A stretch of DNA of 64,000 nucleotides, from contig NC_088778.1 in assembly GCF_954871325.1 (NCBI RefSeq), positions 22,739,120-22,803,119 of the forward strand, given 5' to 3'. Position 1 is the stretch's first letter. Every line of letters begins with the position of its first letter. Both the position numbers and the translations under genes were made by a program. This stretch comes from Gordionus sp. m RMFG-2023 (Eukaryota > Nematomorpha > Gordioida > Chordodea > Parachordodidae). The notes beneath the pieces are model-generated. The model saw only the letters and a program-made list of their open reading frames with translations. It had not been told where the DNA came from and ran no database searches. This document shows, one piece after another, positions 25,496 through 36,734 of this stretch.

Positions 25496-25739
25496 ATCAT
25501 AAACATTTCGGTTATCGCTTTTAATTTTTTTTATTTTAAATTTTTTGATGTTAGTAATTTTACGTATTTTTAAATATATTTTAATGATTGGTTTGTTCGT
25601 TTTTTAACATATTAGTTTACTATATTTTTAGAAAAAAATTCTTTTTTAAAGTTGTTATATTACTTGAAAAATAGGAAAAAAGTAATATTTATCCACGAAT
25701 TAATAGGAGACTATTGGTGACTGTCCTTGTAGTAATTAT

Positions 25740-26105
25740 ATTAAATAATTTTTAAAAGGAAAAGATGCCGGAAGATAAAGGATTGTGATGTAAAAATTTT
25801 CAAATGTCGGTATATCATTAAATTATTTTTCTGGTATCCCCTTCCTTTATTTTGGCATCTTTTTCTCTTAAAAATGAAAAATAATTAGTTTTTTTAGTTC
25901 ATTCTAGCACCCGTGGTGTAAGAATTATTCCTGCTCACAGAAGGGTGATAGAATAAACTAATCAAAAGTTAGGAGTCGGGACAGCCATGGTTGCCAACAG
26001 CCAGTCTCTTCAGAGTTGAGCAGATAAATAATTATTTATAATTTTTAAAAGGAAAAGATGCCAGAAGATAAAGGAAAATGATGCCAGAAAAATAATTTAA
26101 TGATA
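25740..26105. repeat. Nested inverted and direct repeats around a GC-richer hairpin island
   Basis: TTTTTAAAAGGAAAAGATGC at about 25,748 and 26,037 is a direct repeat, and the same block appears inverted at about 25,818-25,885. The island 25,890-26,025 is clearly less A+T-rich than its surroundings. It contains a hairpin whose arms AGTTCATTCTAGCACCC and GGGTGATAGAATAAACT pair at 15 of 17 positions. The function is unknown; a MITE is likely. Confidence 0.6.
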
Positions 26106-26763
26106 TATCCCCTTTTGAAAAATTTATAACTATCCAAAAATTAGATTGCAAATCTTATATTGATTCAAAAATTAGATTGTATAATTTTATATTTCGGATA
26201 AATTCAGCAGATAGTACTTAAAAATAATTATTTTTAATTTTTTAATAGAGGTAATTATTATCATACATTTCTTATTTAGAATATAATATTGTTATTCCAA
26301 AGCACTTAAAATTCTACAGAAGAAAAATTTTTTTTAAATTAAATTCTATGTATAGTTGAATAGGCGTATTCTTCAAAGTTCAAAATTCCTTCAAAAATAG
26401 AATCTAATGTTATTTATAATTTTATTGTAAATAATTTTACCATTCCTTATGGAAAATGATCAAAACTCCGATTGTAGGGGTCGCAAGCTATTTATTTCCC
26501 TCATTATGAGATTCCAACATGTATGTTCTGGCGTTATTCGTTTGGTTAGATAAGTAAATTAAAAGTGGTTTCAACAGTAAATTAAAAGTGGTTTCAACAT
26601 TTTGATATATTCAAGTTTACATTTTATTTTACAAAAAAGTTTAAAATTCTGAAGTATCAAAAAAAAATTTTTAATAATTAGTCTGAACTCTACTTCGAAA
26701 AAGAAACGCGTTAGAGTTACTCGTTGCATCTTAATAAAGGAACACCATACTGTTACTCGTTAC
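26106..26763. other. A+T-rich DNA without recognisable genes
   Basis: A 26-bp direct duplication (AGTAAATTAAAAGTGGTTTC) lies at 26,552-26,600. The end of this stretch (26,700-26,763) has ACGCG and GTTACTCGTT words like those of the adjacent element, so the element may extend slightly left. Confidence 0.45.
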
Positions 26764-27010
26764 CAGTGTTGTTAAACGCTACTTTTAAAAGTAACGCGCT
26801 ATCGCTACTTCTATTTTATAAAAAAAATAGTGCGCTATCGTTTTCAAATGAGTCTGCGCTATTTGCTACTTTTTTAAAAAAGTACTAAAGCTACTTTTTA
26901 CGCTATTTTGATTTTTTTTTAAATTTTTTTTACATAACTCTATTTCCACAAATAAAATATTGGTATAAAAACATGACTATAATTTGTTACACATAATATA
27001 TATAATTTAT

Positions 27011-27454
27011 CTAATATGGCACTTTATAATAATAACATTTTGTACTGTCATCCCCAAGTCTAGAGCGACGATCAGAAATTATAAGCTTTGCCATACTAAA
27101 TAATTGTTCAGCACTAGCACTTGAGGGCAACGCAGTATTAAATTTAATAAACACACTTTTTATATGAAAAAAATCATCAAAGATATTTAAATGAGTATTT
27201 TTAGATTTAAAAAAATAATCTAGAGGTTCAATAATATTATTATTATTTATTTTAAAAAAATCGTCTATGGAAGGCCGCGGTTTCGATCTTGCTATAGTAT
27301 TAGTATTGTGGTTAGGCATAGCATTTTTTAATGTTACCATCAGCCTATCAAGTTGCCATTTAGATTCAGTCAAATTAATGCATAGCCAATTTAACTTGAA
27401 ACTAGGATGAACGATAGCAGCTATTACATTATCATCATCATACAGATCTAGAAA
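27011..27454 (-). pseudogene. hAT transposase C-terminal dimerisation domain
   Basis: The open frame runs from an acceptor-like AG at 27,455 to TAG at 27,011. It encodes FLDLYDDDNVIAAIVHPSFK, LNWLCINLTESKWQLDRL and, near the end, LPSSASAEQLFSMAKLIISD then RRSRLGDDST. The HPxFKLxWL and the SSASAEQLFS blocks are the two signatures of the hAT C-terminus; this end is intact to its natural stop. The frame also carries an acidic/hydrophobic linker (IDDFFKI...LDYFFKS). Without the RNase H-like core it cannot transpose on its own. The well-kept frame suggests this copy is younger than the other hAT remnants here. Confidence 0.8.
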
Positions 27455-27776
27455 TCTAATTTATATAAAGGGATTGTATTAATTTTAAAATAAGAAAAAT
27501 ACCTATTTAATTTTCAAAATTTAAATTTATCTGAGATTTAGATTCATTTATAAAAAAATATTAAAATAGCATTAAATTATGGTAAATAAAGATTTTAAAA
27601 ATATAATTATTATACACAAGGTAATTAATAATATATTAATTTTGAATTTTGTAATAATATTATATAATAATATTATAGATTGAGTTGTAAATTAAGCCAA
27701 TTTAAATTATGGCTAATCAAGCAATAAATCAATCATCTTATATAATAGAAAATAAAAATAAAATTTTGACCTTTTC

Positions 27777-27938
27777 TTAATGCCTTTTAGCATAGACTCT
27801 ACTAGTGGTTGGCAAAATTTTCTTGCATGTAGTAATTTTTTCTTCAAGATTAAAGTATTTTTTGAATTTTGGGAAAGGATAATCTATATTTTTCTCATTT
27901 TCCAAAGAAATTTCACTATCTTCAACAATCTCACACAT
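27777..27938 (-). pseudogene. hAT transposase N-terminal exon-like segment
   Basis: An ATG-started stretch of 53 codons on - reads MCEIVEDSEISLENEK then YPFPKFKKYFNLEEKI. Such acidic starts followed by a YxKFKxYF motif precede the BED-type zinc finger in many hAT proteins. No zinc-finger cysteines follow before the stop. It belongs to the same deleted element as the C-terminal segment at 27,011-27,454. Confidence 0.5.
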
Positions 27939-28200
27939 TTTTAATAACTAGATTTATAATGCTAACTAGATTTATAATATATATTTTTAAATATAAATAT
28001 AAATTTCAATTAAATAAAATAAAATAAAAGGTTTATAATTTTTGATTTGATAAAAAATATATTATAATAATTTTTAGATGTATTTATTATGTAAAATTGA
28101 AAGTAGCGAGCTACCGCTATCGCTATTTTCTAAAAAAAAGTAGCCAGCTAAAGCTACCGCTACTGAAAAAAGGAACGCGCGTTACTGGCTGTACAAAAAA

Positions 28201-28523
28201 GTAACGAGTTACTCTTAACTTAAAAATAAATAAATTTTTTCCTTACATATATAATATAATTGTGCAAAATATAATATATAATAAGATATCTTTTTCTAAT
28301 ATATTTTTTTTATATATAATTAATAAATAAAATATACAAAAATAATATATTATAAGATGATATTTTGTAATAATTATTTTTATTTTTAACAACAACAATT
28401 GATATTAAAATTTTGATCAGATAAACAAGAGTGTTTAGTGCAAACACACGTTCAAATGCGCAAAGGATGGGAAGTTCTATTATATTGGATAAATAAAATT
28501 TTAATTTGGAGATTTATTACAAA
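28201..28523. other. A+T-rich spacer
   Basis: Nothing was recognised apart from ATATAT-rich tracts at 28,235-28,370. Confidence 0.4.
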
Positions 28524-28670
28524 TTAAAAATAATCTTTAATTTGAAAAAAGTTTAGTTCATCGTCAAAAGTATTTTCATTCAGATTCTCGTCCAGTTTTT
28601 TTTCATTTTTATTAGAAATAATCTGTACGTTTTTTTTAAAGGAATAAAGTTCTGCCTTACGAGGGCCAGT
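28524..28670 (-). CDS. Possible terminal exon of an unidentified minus-strand gene
   Basis: After an acceptor-like TATTTAACAG, a frame of 48 codons ends in TAA: TGPRKAELYSFKKNVQI, then ISNKNEKKLDENLNENTFDD, then ELNFFQIKDYF. Codon content is unlike the surrounding A+T noise, and the acidic tail with a final aromatic cluster looks protein-like. It lies just downstream (on -) of the kinase-like stretch at 28,715-29,230. The natural donor there (AAAAG/GTATAC) would put this exon in another frame, so the two may be unrelated. No family was recognised. Confidence 0.3.
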   Translation of the reverse strand, partial: TGPRKAELYSFKKNVQIISNKNEKKLDENLNENTFDDELNFFQIKDYF

Positions 28671-28714
28671 CTGTTAAATAGCGGGTGAATTATTGCTGAT
28701 AATGTAAAATATTA

Positions 28715-29230
28715 TCAAAATATAAATTGGAAAAATTCTTCAACTGTATACCTTTTATCTTTGTCTTGCATAATTGCATTAATAAGTAGCTTACAAAATG
28801 AAATTAATTAAAGCCGTTTTTTTAAAATATTATAAGAGTGAGATTTTCCCAATGCATTTTATTCTCTCACTAAAATCGAATGAGCCGTGGGAACATGTTC
28901 TATAACCTATAAAATCATGTATATAACCATACAAAATTCATACATGAACGAATTTATCACTACAAGAAGATTCGTTAAATTTGTGGCCATTCTCCTTAAT
29001 AAAACTATATTAATTTCATGGAGTTACAGAAAGAGTTCCATCTTATTATATAACCAGTTTAATTTGATATCTCATTTTTTTTCTTTAAAAATGACTGCAC
29101 TATTTGGAGGATGCCCATGTTTAATCCACAATTCAGGGTAAAATATTTGAGTTGGGAGACAATTTAAACTTTCAAAGTATAAACTATGTACCCTTAATTT
29201 TCTTTCGGTGTTATTGGAACCAGACTTTAC
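28715..29230 (-). pseudogene. Kinase-like decayed coding stretch (weak TBK1/IKK-epsilon resemblance)
   Basis: A single minus-strand frame with about five stops reads in order RKLRVHSLYFESLN, CLPTQIFYPELWIKHGHPP, NSAVIFKE, a HEINIVLL block, FMYEFC and, at the end, KLLINAIMQDKDKRYTVEEFF. The last block resembles the end of a protein-kinase C-lobe; HEINIVLL followed by MYEFC resembles the N-lobe HxNIV...MEFC pattern of TBK1-like kinases. The catalytic HRD and DFG motifs are not seen, so the middle would be lost. This is a guess from short motifs. A transposon-derived origin is the main alternative. Confidence 0.3.
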
Positions 29231-29937
29231 TCATCTTAATCTGAAGAAAATGTATAATTGATATTACATTATTTAATAAATTATAATATTAAAAAAAATA
29301 TAAATTTATATACATTGATTGGTTCAATATTAATTAGATTAACAATATTAACTGAAAATTCAACGGAAATTTAAAATAAAAATGAATGAATTTGGTGGTT
29401 GATGTGAATTAAAAATTTTGACTTAAATTATTTAGAAAAATTAAAAAATGTAATTATATATACAATAAAATAAAATATGTTAAAATGTTCTTTTCATATT
29501 TTTAACAAAATAATTTGAGGTAATGAGTATTGTCTTACCATTACTAGTTCTATTTAGAAGAAATGGCTTTCTTTTTCTTAAAAAAAGGTAACGACGTTAA
29601 TTTTTTGACAATAATAATGGTTGATCCTATCCTCATTTTTTGTTAAACTAAGGAAAGATTGCAAAGAAATATTATTATAGGTTTAAGAAACTCTAGTTAT
29701 TTATTATAACTTAACACTATAAGGGCAAGCACCAAGAATGATCGGCTAATTCACAGAATTAGTATCAATTTCCTTTATTTTTTAATTACATATGCAGCTT
29801 CTTTTTTTTTGTTTTAGAGTAAATCAAAAATATCAAAAAATGATTCGTAAACTTGAAATTTTATAATAAAAAAAAATAAGCTTTTTTTAATATAAAAATA
29901 ATAAAATGTTCAAAATAAATTTTTGAAATTTTTTTAT
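29231..29937. other. A+T-rich DNA without recognisable genes
   Basis: No coding stretch and no repeat boundary was seen. Confidence 0.4.
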
Positions 29938-30045
29938 ATTTTATTACATAATTTTATTACATAATTTTATTACATAATTTTATTACATAATTTTATTACA
30001 TAATTTTATTACATAATTTTATTACATAATTTTATTACATAATTT
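29938..30045. repeat. Tandem repeat of a 13-bp unit, about 8 copies
   Basis: The unit ATTTTATTACATA is repeated perfectly about eight times, ending exactly where MITE copy M3 starts. It is a minisatellite, probably young given its perfection. Confidence 0.92.
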
Positions 30046-30280
30046 TAGTGTTGTTAAACGGCTCATTTTGAGCCGATTTTTAAAAACGGCTAACTCAATA
30101 TTTAATCCAGAAAAATATTACGCATGCCTGAAGATTTTGCTCGTAGAAGGAACAACGGTCTAGGCATATATTAACGAAATCTCGAGACTTAGGTAATATT
30201 TTTCTGCCTAAAAAATAGAGTTAGCCGTTTTAAAAAATCGGCTCAAAACGAGCCGTTTAACTATTAAAATTTTATCACTG
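30046..30280. repeat. Palindromic MITE copy M3
   Basis: The arms pair over about 80 bp: AAACGGCTCATTTTGAGCCG on the left and AATCGGCTCAAAACGAGCCG on the right, with smaller palindromes (GGCTCATTTTGAGCC) within each arm. The centre has CTCGTAGAAGGAACAACGG and CTCGAGACTTAGG. This is the best-preserved copy of the family. Confidence 0.8.
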
Positions 30281-30373
30281 CTGAAAATTTTAAAACAATT
30301 TGAATTTTTTTAAAAAAAAATTATAAAAATTTCTAAAAAAAAATAGCTATTTATGTATGTAAAAGTAAAATAG

Positions 30374-30598
30374 TAGTATTGCTAAAAAGTCCGATTTGGG
30401 TCGATTTTTAAAAACGGACTGATTAAGATGGCCAAAATAATATTGTGTAAGCCTCAAGATTTGGCAAATAGATGTCCAATCCTTTCTACCATCTATAAGC
30501 AAAATCTCCAGACTTACCTAATATTATTTTAGTTATAATCTTAATCTGGACGTTTTCAAAAATAATCGGGCACTTTTAAAAATAATCGGGCATTAGTA
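30374..30598. repeat. Palindromic MITE copy M4
   Basis: It starts about 95 bp after M3 in the same family layout: AAAAGTCCGATTTGGGTCG, TTTGGCAAATAG, TTTCTACCATCTATAAGC, and near the right end a duplicated AAAATAATCGGGCA. Confidence 0.75.
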
Positions 30599-31439
30599 AA
30601 GAAAATAAACCATTCATAAAAACAACCAAACCTAAAATACAAAATATTAAATAAATAATACCCCTTCATAAATGCAATAACCAACAGTTGTTACTGTTAA
30701 TAAAAAATTGATGGGCATAATCTTAATTCTTGTATAACGGATATTTGTTGGATATTATTCATAAAACAAATTTATAATATGATATATATACCCTTTTTTT
30801 AATATAAATATTTTAGTTCGGCGAAGTAATTTTTATTATAATTTAGATATCGAAACTTTGACATTATAATTAATTGATCTGGGAATCTTTGAAAGCACGT
30901 GTTTTGAGTTAAACTTGAAAGACATTCTATATATTTTTTGACCTAGGTTTGATAAATTTTTCTTATTGTGGTTGTCTTTCATATATAAATTGCATAGCCA
31001 TTGACAGAAAAGGATTTAAATATTAAATTAATTTATAATTATCTATAAAGGAAATATAAATTTAATTTTGATTCAAAAACCTTTATTGGGGTGGGGGGGG
31101 GGGGGGGTTGTTCGATTAAAATTAATACTAAAAAAAACTACATCAATGGTAAAAAAAATAGCATATTTTCCTCATTTAATTTTAAATGGGTTATGTTTCA
31201 ATGTATTGTATATTTTAATTTATAATTGACATATGATTTGTATTAATTTCAGAAATAAAATTAAACGCTTTGCTAATGATTATAGATAGCTAGGTTTAAT
31301 TTATCATGATATTAATAATAGGTAATATTATGTTTTTTAACATGTTTTTATTATGCTCTAAAAACATAGATTAATGGATTCTCTAAAAATAAAGTTCTTG
31401 TTTTTTTTTTGCACTAAATTACTTTAATATGAATTTACC
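30599..31439. other. A+T-rich DNA without recognisable genes
   Basis: Contains a G run of about 16 interrupted by one T at 31,090-31,108. No coding sequence. Confidence 0.4.
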
Positions 31440-32060
31440 TTAATCTCTAACCTTTTAACCCAACTTTCTTTCCTTAACTAAAGCATCTAAATGGTTGGTT
31501 GGTCGGAACCTAGTCTAAATAGCTTAATGGAGTTCAGATTTGTTACCTCTGAGCCTCACTCGTCACTTATAAAATGAAAATCCACCAAATGTCAAGCAAT
31601 ATTTATTAAAATAAGTTTTACGACAGGCATCATATATCATCTTTCATTATATATACTCACTTTGTAAGTCTTTCAATTATTATATATATTTTTCTTAAAT
31701 ATAGTATAGTATATTATTTATATTATAAGAATCGTAAAATAATTAATTAACATTGCAATTAATTAATGACTAATCAAAGGGGTATAAAATATAGCAAAAA
31801 TATTTTAAAAAACATAGCAGAAACATTAAAAAAATATAGTAAGAACATAAAAAGCAAAATTCACTTTTAAAAGGATTTATATTTTCGTATTCTCAAGACT
31901 CGAACCAACCCTTCGCTCCAATTGCAAAAACAGGGGAAGAATATATTACAAAATATGGTTGTTTGTCTTTTAGGCAAATTTTTTCCCAAAGATTTTATAT
32001 AAATGATCTTTCTAATTTGCAAAATATTTTTTATTCATATTTAAAAAAATATCAAATTTT
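31440..32060. repeat. Dispersed repeat, copy 1 (partner at 41,270-41,710)
   Basis: Shared ordered blocks with the partner include AAAATAATTAAT..ATTGCAATTA, AAGCAAAATTCACTTTTAA, TTATATTTT..TCTCAAGACTCG-like and TCTAATTTGCAAAAT-like words. It is diverged and non-coding. Confidence 0.5.
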
Positions 32061-32953
32061 AAATTTTTTGTTTTTCTTTTATTACATTTGCTATGATAAT
32101 TTTTTTTTATAAAACTGAAAATTTGAGTGCCTTTCGGAATTTTTTTTTTAAGTATAGGGGAAGACTAGTAAAGACGGAAATAATGTATTTTATTGAATTT
32201 TTGTTATATAAAGTTCACATATCGAATTATTTTTCTTTTATCTATACATTTTAATCAAAAAGATAATATATCAAAATTTTTATATTCATTTATATTTGCT
32301 TTTAAAAGTAGCAAATTTTCTAAATTATCTTGAATCTGCAAACCTCCAGGCCTTTCGCTTTTTTAGCAAAACTAAAGAAGTGCTTCAGATGCATTTGAGG
32401 GGAGTATTGTATTTTTTATAAAAAATAATATATTTATTATGGTATTGTTAAAAAATTTTATTTAGTATATCATATTCCTGATGTTCCATTTAATTAAATC
32501 CTAATTAATCTTCCAAATATTATCTTTGGTGGAATTGTAGGTATTTTTGTATATAAAATTTATTTTTATTTTTTTTAGTTTCCTGTTTTGATTTCTACTT
32601 ATCCATTCACAATTCAATTTAAATGCAGAATTAATAGCAATGATATTATCATCGTTATAAACAATCAGAAATAAAATTATTAAAAAATAAAATAATCTTT
32701 ATAAAATTATAAAACTTTTATCAATGTGCTGCTTATAAGATACTTTACAAGAGGTTAGCATAAATATGTATAAGTCTTTCATTTTGAAGTGAATCTGGAG
32801 CTCATATTCATATGAAACTCAATTTCAGCTATCTTCAAGATCTTTGAATAAGGAGAATAACCTGAAATTAATTCAATTCAAAAAAATTACGCTATTTACT
32901 TGGCTATTTTCTTAGTCCTAAGTTTTTCTGTTAATATTTTATTTAACAATACA
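32061..32953. other. A+T-rich DNA without recognisable genes
   Basis: No exon-like stretch or repeat was recognised up to the ATGGATTC target site of the next element. Confidence 0.4.
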
Positions 32954-32961
32954 ATGGATTC

Positions 32962-35087
32962 GGGAATGACTAAAATACGCGTCCCCGAAAACTACGCGTC
33001 CCCGGTCAAAACGACTTATTTTTATTAATATTAATAGGAAATCTTATTAAGCTTTATAAGATGAGTTAGAAAATGTTTTTTTTAATTTAAAAAAAATACG
33101 GTAACTATATAAAATATATAAAAATTTATTTTTTTAAAAAATAAACTACGCGTCCCCGGTCTAAATACAGTTTTTTTTAAAAAATCAAAACGGATTCATA
33201 TTTAACTCATTAAAAGAATACAGAATATGTAAATATTATATTTTAAACTATTTTATAACTTAGTGATTTTTTCAAAAAACACTACGCGTCCCCGGTCAAA
33301 AAACCGTTTTTTTTAAAAAATAAAAGCAGATTCATGTTTAGCTTTTCAAGGAGATTCAGAAAATGGTATTAATAAAAAAAATTTAAAAAAAAAAATTTTT
33401 CGAAAAATTTTTTTTTGGCTAAACTACGCGTCCCCGGTCAAAATACAGTTTTTTTTAAAAAATCAAAACAGATTCATATTTAGCTCATTAAAAGAATACA
33501 GAATATGTAAATATTATATTTTAAACTATTTTATAACTTAGTGATTTTTTCAAAAAACACTTTTTTTTCAAAAACACTTTTTTTTCAAAAACACTACGCG
33601 TCCCCTGTTAAAAAACCGTTTTTTTTAAAAATAAAAGCAGATTCATGTTTAGCTTTTTAAGGAGATTCAGAAAATGGTATTAATAAAAAAAATTTTAAAA
33701 AAAAATTAAAAAAAAATTAAAAAAAAAATTTTTTCGAAAAAATTTTTTTTTTTTAATTTTTTTTATTAATACCATTTTCTGAATATCCTTAAAAAGCTAA
33801 ACATGAATCTGCTTTTATTTTAAAAAAAAACAGTTTTTTGACCGGGGACGCGTAGTGTTTTCGAAAAAAAGTGTTTTTTGAAAAAATCACTAAGTTATAA
33901 AATAGTTTAAAATATAATATTTACATATTCTGTATTCTTTTAATGAGCTAAATATGAATCCGTTTTGATTTTTTTAAAAAAACTGTATTAGTTTAGCCAA
34001 AAAAAATTTTTCGAAAAAATTTTTTTTTTAATTTTTTTTATTAATACCATTTTCTGAATCTCCTTAAAAAGCTAAACATGAATCTGCTTTTATTTTTAAA
34101 AAAAAAACAGTTTTTTGACCGGGGACGCGTAGTGTTTTCGAAAAAAAGTGTTTTTTCAAAAAATCACTAAGTTATTAAATAGTTTAAAATATAATATTTA
34201 CATATTCTGTATTCTTTTAATGAGCTAAATATGAATCTGTTTTGATTTTTTTTAAAAAACTGTATTTTGACCGGGGACGCGTAGGGACGCGTAGTTTAGC
34301 CAAAAAAAAAATTTTTTTTTAATTTTTTTTTATTAATACCATTTTCTGAATCTCCTTGAAAAGCTAAACATGAATCTGCTTTTATTTTTTTAAAAAAAAC
34401 GGTTTTTTGACCGGGGACGCGTAGTGTTTTCGAAAAAAGTGTTTTTTGAAAAAATCACTAAGTTATAAAATAGTTTAAAATATAATATTTACATATTCTG
34501 TATTCTTTTAATGAGCTAAATATGAATCCGTTTTGATTTTTTTAAAAAAACTGTATTTTGGCCGGAGACGCGTAGTTTAGCCAAAAAAAAAATTTTTCGA
34601 AAAATTTTTTGTTTTTAATTTTTTTTTATTAATACCATTTTCTGAATCTCCTTGAAAAGCTAAACATGAATCTGCTTTTATTTTAAAAAAAAAACGGTTT
34701 TTTGACCGGGGACGCGTAGTGTTTTTGAAAAAAAAAAGTGTTTTTTGGAAAAATCACTAAGTTATAAAATAGTTTAAAATATAATATTTACATATTCTGT
34801 ATTCTTTTAATGAGCTAAATATGAATCCGTTTTGATTTTTTAAAAAAAACTGTATTTTGACCGGGGACGCGTAGGGACGCGTAGTTTATTTTTTAAAAAA
34901 TAAATTTTTATAAATTTTATATAGTTACCGTATTTTTTTTAAATTAAAAAAAACATTTTCTAACTCATCTTATAAAGCTTAATAAGATTTCCTATTAATA
35001 TTAATAAAAATAAGTCGTTTTGACCGGGGACGCGTAGGGACGCGTAGGGACGCGTAGTTTTCGGGGACGCGTATTTTAGTCATTCCC
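32962..35087. mobile_element. Palindromic non-autonomous DNA transposon built of alternating ACGCGT units
   Basis: Both ends carry the inverted sequence GGGAATGACTAAAATACGCG, flanked by a perfect 8-bp duplication ATGGATTC (32954-32961 and 35088-35095). The outer segments (about 180-200 bp) are near-perfect reverse complements. Between them two unit types alternate, each opened by CTACGCGTCCCCGGT: unit B (GATTCATATTTAGCTCATTA.., about 140 bp) and unit C (GATTCATGTTTAGCTTTTC.., about 140 bp). The left arm has B-C-B-C; the right arm has, inverted, four C-B pairs. The pivot is an A/T hairpin near 33,735. There is no open frame. Eight-base duplications suit hAT or Merlin-like elements; the GGG start does not look like a standard hAT end. 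Confidence 0.9.
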
Positions 35088-35095
35088 ATGGATTC

Positions 35096-36734
35096 ATAAT
35101 ATGAATTTCAGCTTGTGGTATTTAAATATATTAAATATCTTCTCAATTTTTTAATTATATTAAAAGCCTTGTAGACAGATTTTGTTTTTGAGCTTTGGGA
35201 TATAATTTTAGATCATCTCTTTTCTTATATTTTTCTTCATATCAACAGTGGACACTAAATTGATATTCTGGCAGATACAAATCTTGAATATTGTGGTAGA
35301 AAATTATTAAATTATGCTATGAATCAGGATATTATTGTTATCCATATTAGAAAATCTTTATCCATTTCAGAGTTTTTTTTTCATACATTAAACCGCTTTG
35401 AGAAGAATATTTCTTGTAAGATAAAAATTTTATTTTATCCATTTTAATATATTCTGTTTATGTTAATAACATGAGTCTGAATGTATTTTTTTTTATTTAA
35501 ATTGATCTACATGTTTTACATTTGAATCTAAGTTTTAAAATAGTCTTTCCCAATTTCAACAATGAAAATAGCTAAATATTAAAAAATTTAAAATATATTA
35601 TATATCAGATTATTATAAAATATCTCTGAGATGTTGAGTCCTTGATTTGATCCACTATTCCCTATCAAACCCTTTACATATAAGCCAGTTATTCCCGTAT
35701 TAGTTATACAATCCCTCATTTTTCATAAGCAGTTATTTTTTTATTTTAGTTATTTTTGTAAATATTTACCCGTCATCTTTTTCTTTAATTTATTTTGTAT
35801 AGGAAATTTTATTTACACAAACAATTACCTTCATTATGAACAAATATAAATTATGATTATCATTGAATATGGGAGAAAATTTTGAATCCCCGCATTTAGC
35901 AGATAAATGAAACAGGAAGTCTTTCAGCAAGAAAATTCAATCATCAAATAAAAGAAATTTCTGAAGCATAATTTATGTGATATTTCTAAAAAATTAAATT
36001 AGAAATCTTGAAATGTATGAAAAAAATCTGAATACACAGGATATAAGTAAATTATGCTAAAATTAGGAAGTAATATTATGAAATCAATTTATTTTACATA
36101 AATTGATCTTTAGGTATTATATTAGAATCGAAACTTTAAAATATTTTTTACCATTTTCAACAATTATGAATTAGTTTTAATATCCAAAAACTGTAAAATT
36201 TATATAATAGATAACCAATAAAAAAGTGTTACATTTGTTTCGAATATAATAAATGGGTTAGAGTGTATACACAGCTTATTCCTACATGGCGGGGTGACGC
36301 GAGTTCTATTCTGGTTGGTTTAAAAAAAATATTATTTTTCTAAAGTTAAATTTAATTTTAAAATTTTCAGCTCTAATTGGTCGAATCAGATTGACCGATC
36401 AGGTAGAACAAAAATTAGACATTAGGTGATATAGTCTCCCTCATATAATATTATGATGATAGAAAAGATGGATAAGATTAAATTATAAGAAAATAGGTAA
36501 ACGATCACTTATTAATTAGATTTTTAATGTATTTAACAAATATATTAAATAAGATTATCTTTCAAACTACATCCAAAAAGGACCTAGCTCCAGCTCACGA
36601 GTTATGAAAGATAGCAGCGCTCTAGATAGAGCGGCTCTCTTTAACAACTCTAATATATTCTTGTAAAAAAATATATAAAATATATTTTATTGTTGATCGA
36701 ATGAAAAAACAAATTTTTTAAATATTATTTAAAA
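35096..36734. other. A+T-rich DNA without recognisable genes
   Basis: Open stretches near 35,250-35,300 and 35,880-35,970 look faintly exon-like but are too short to support. A GC-richer patch lies at 36,280-36,310 (GGCGGGGTGACGCGAG). Nothing was assigned. Confidence 0.4.

Larger units (their letters stand above)
26764..28200 (-). mobile_element. hAT element (CAGTGTTG / AGTAACG family), internally deleted
   Basis: The left end CAGTGTTGTTAAACGCTACT is followed by a subterminal zone of AGTAACGCGCTATCGCTACT-like words. The right zone (28,095-28,215) repeats them inverted (CCGCTATCGCTATTTTC, AACGCGCGTTACT). Two minus-strand transposase segments survive: an N-terminal exon at 27,938 and the C-terminal part at 27,454-27,011. 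The catalytic middle is missing. The right terminus and the target duplication could not be fixed. Confidence 0.75.

Noticed and set aside
31515-31575. tRNA-like string TAGCTTAATGGAG followed by a pairable TCAGA/TCTGA
   Set aside because: The loop has nine bases, there is no T-arm or acceptor stem; coincidence is likely.
33000-35080. Regularly spaced repeats suggesting a CRISPR-like array
   Set aside because: Units are about 140 bp, alternate in type, are inverted about a centre and lie inside a transposon with target duplications in an animal genome.
36250-36320. Possible tRNA-derived SINE (GCGAGTTCTATTC resembling a B box)
   Set aside because: Position 57 of the T loop does not fit, no A box at the right spacing, and no second copy seen.
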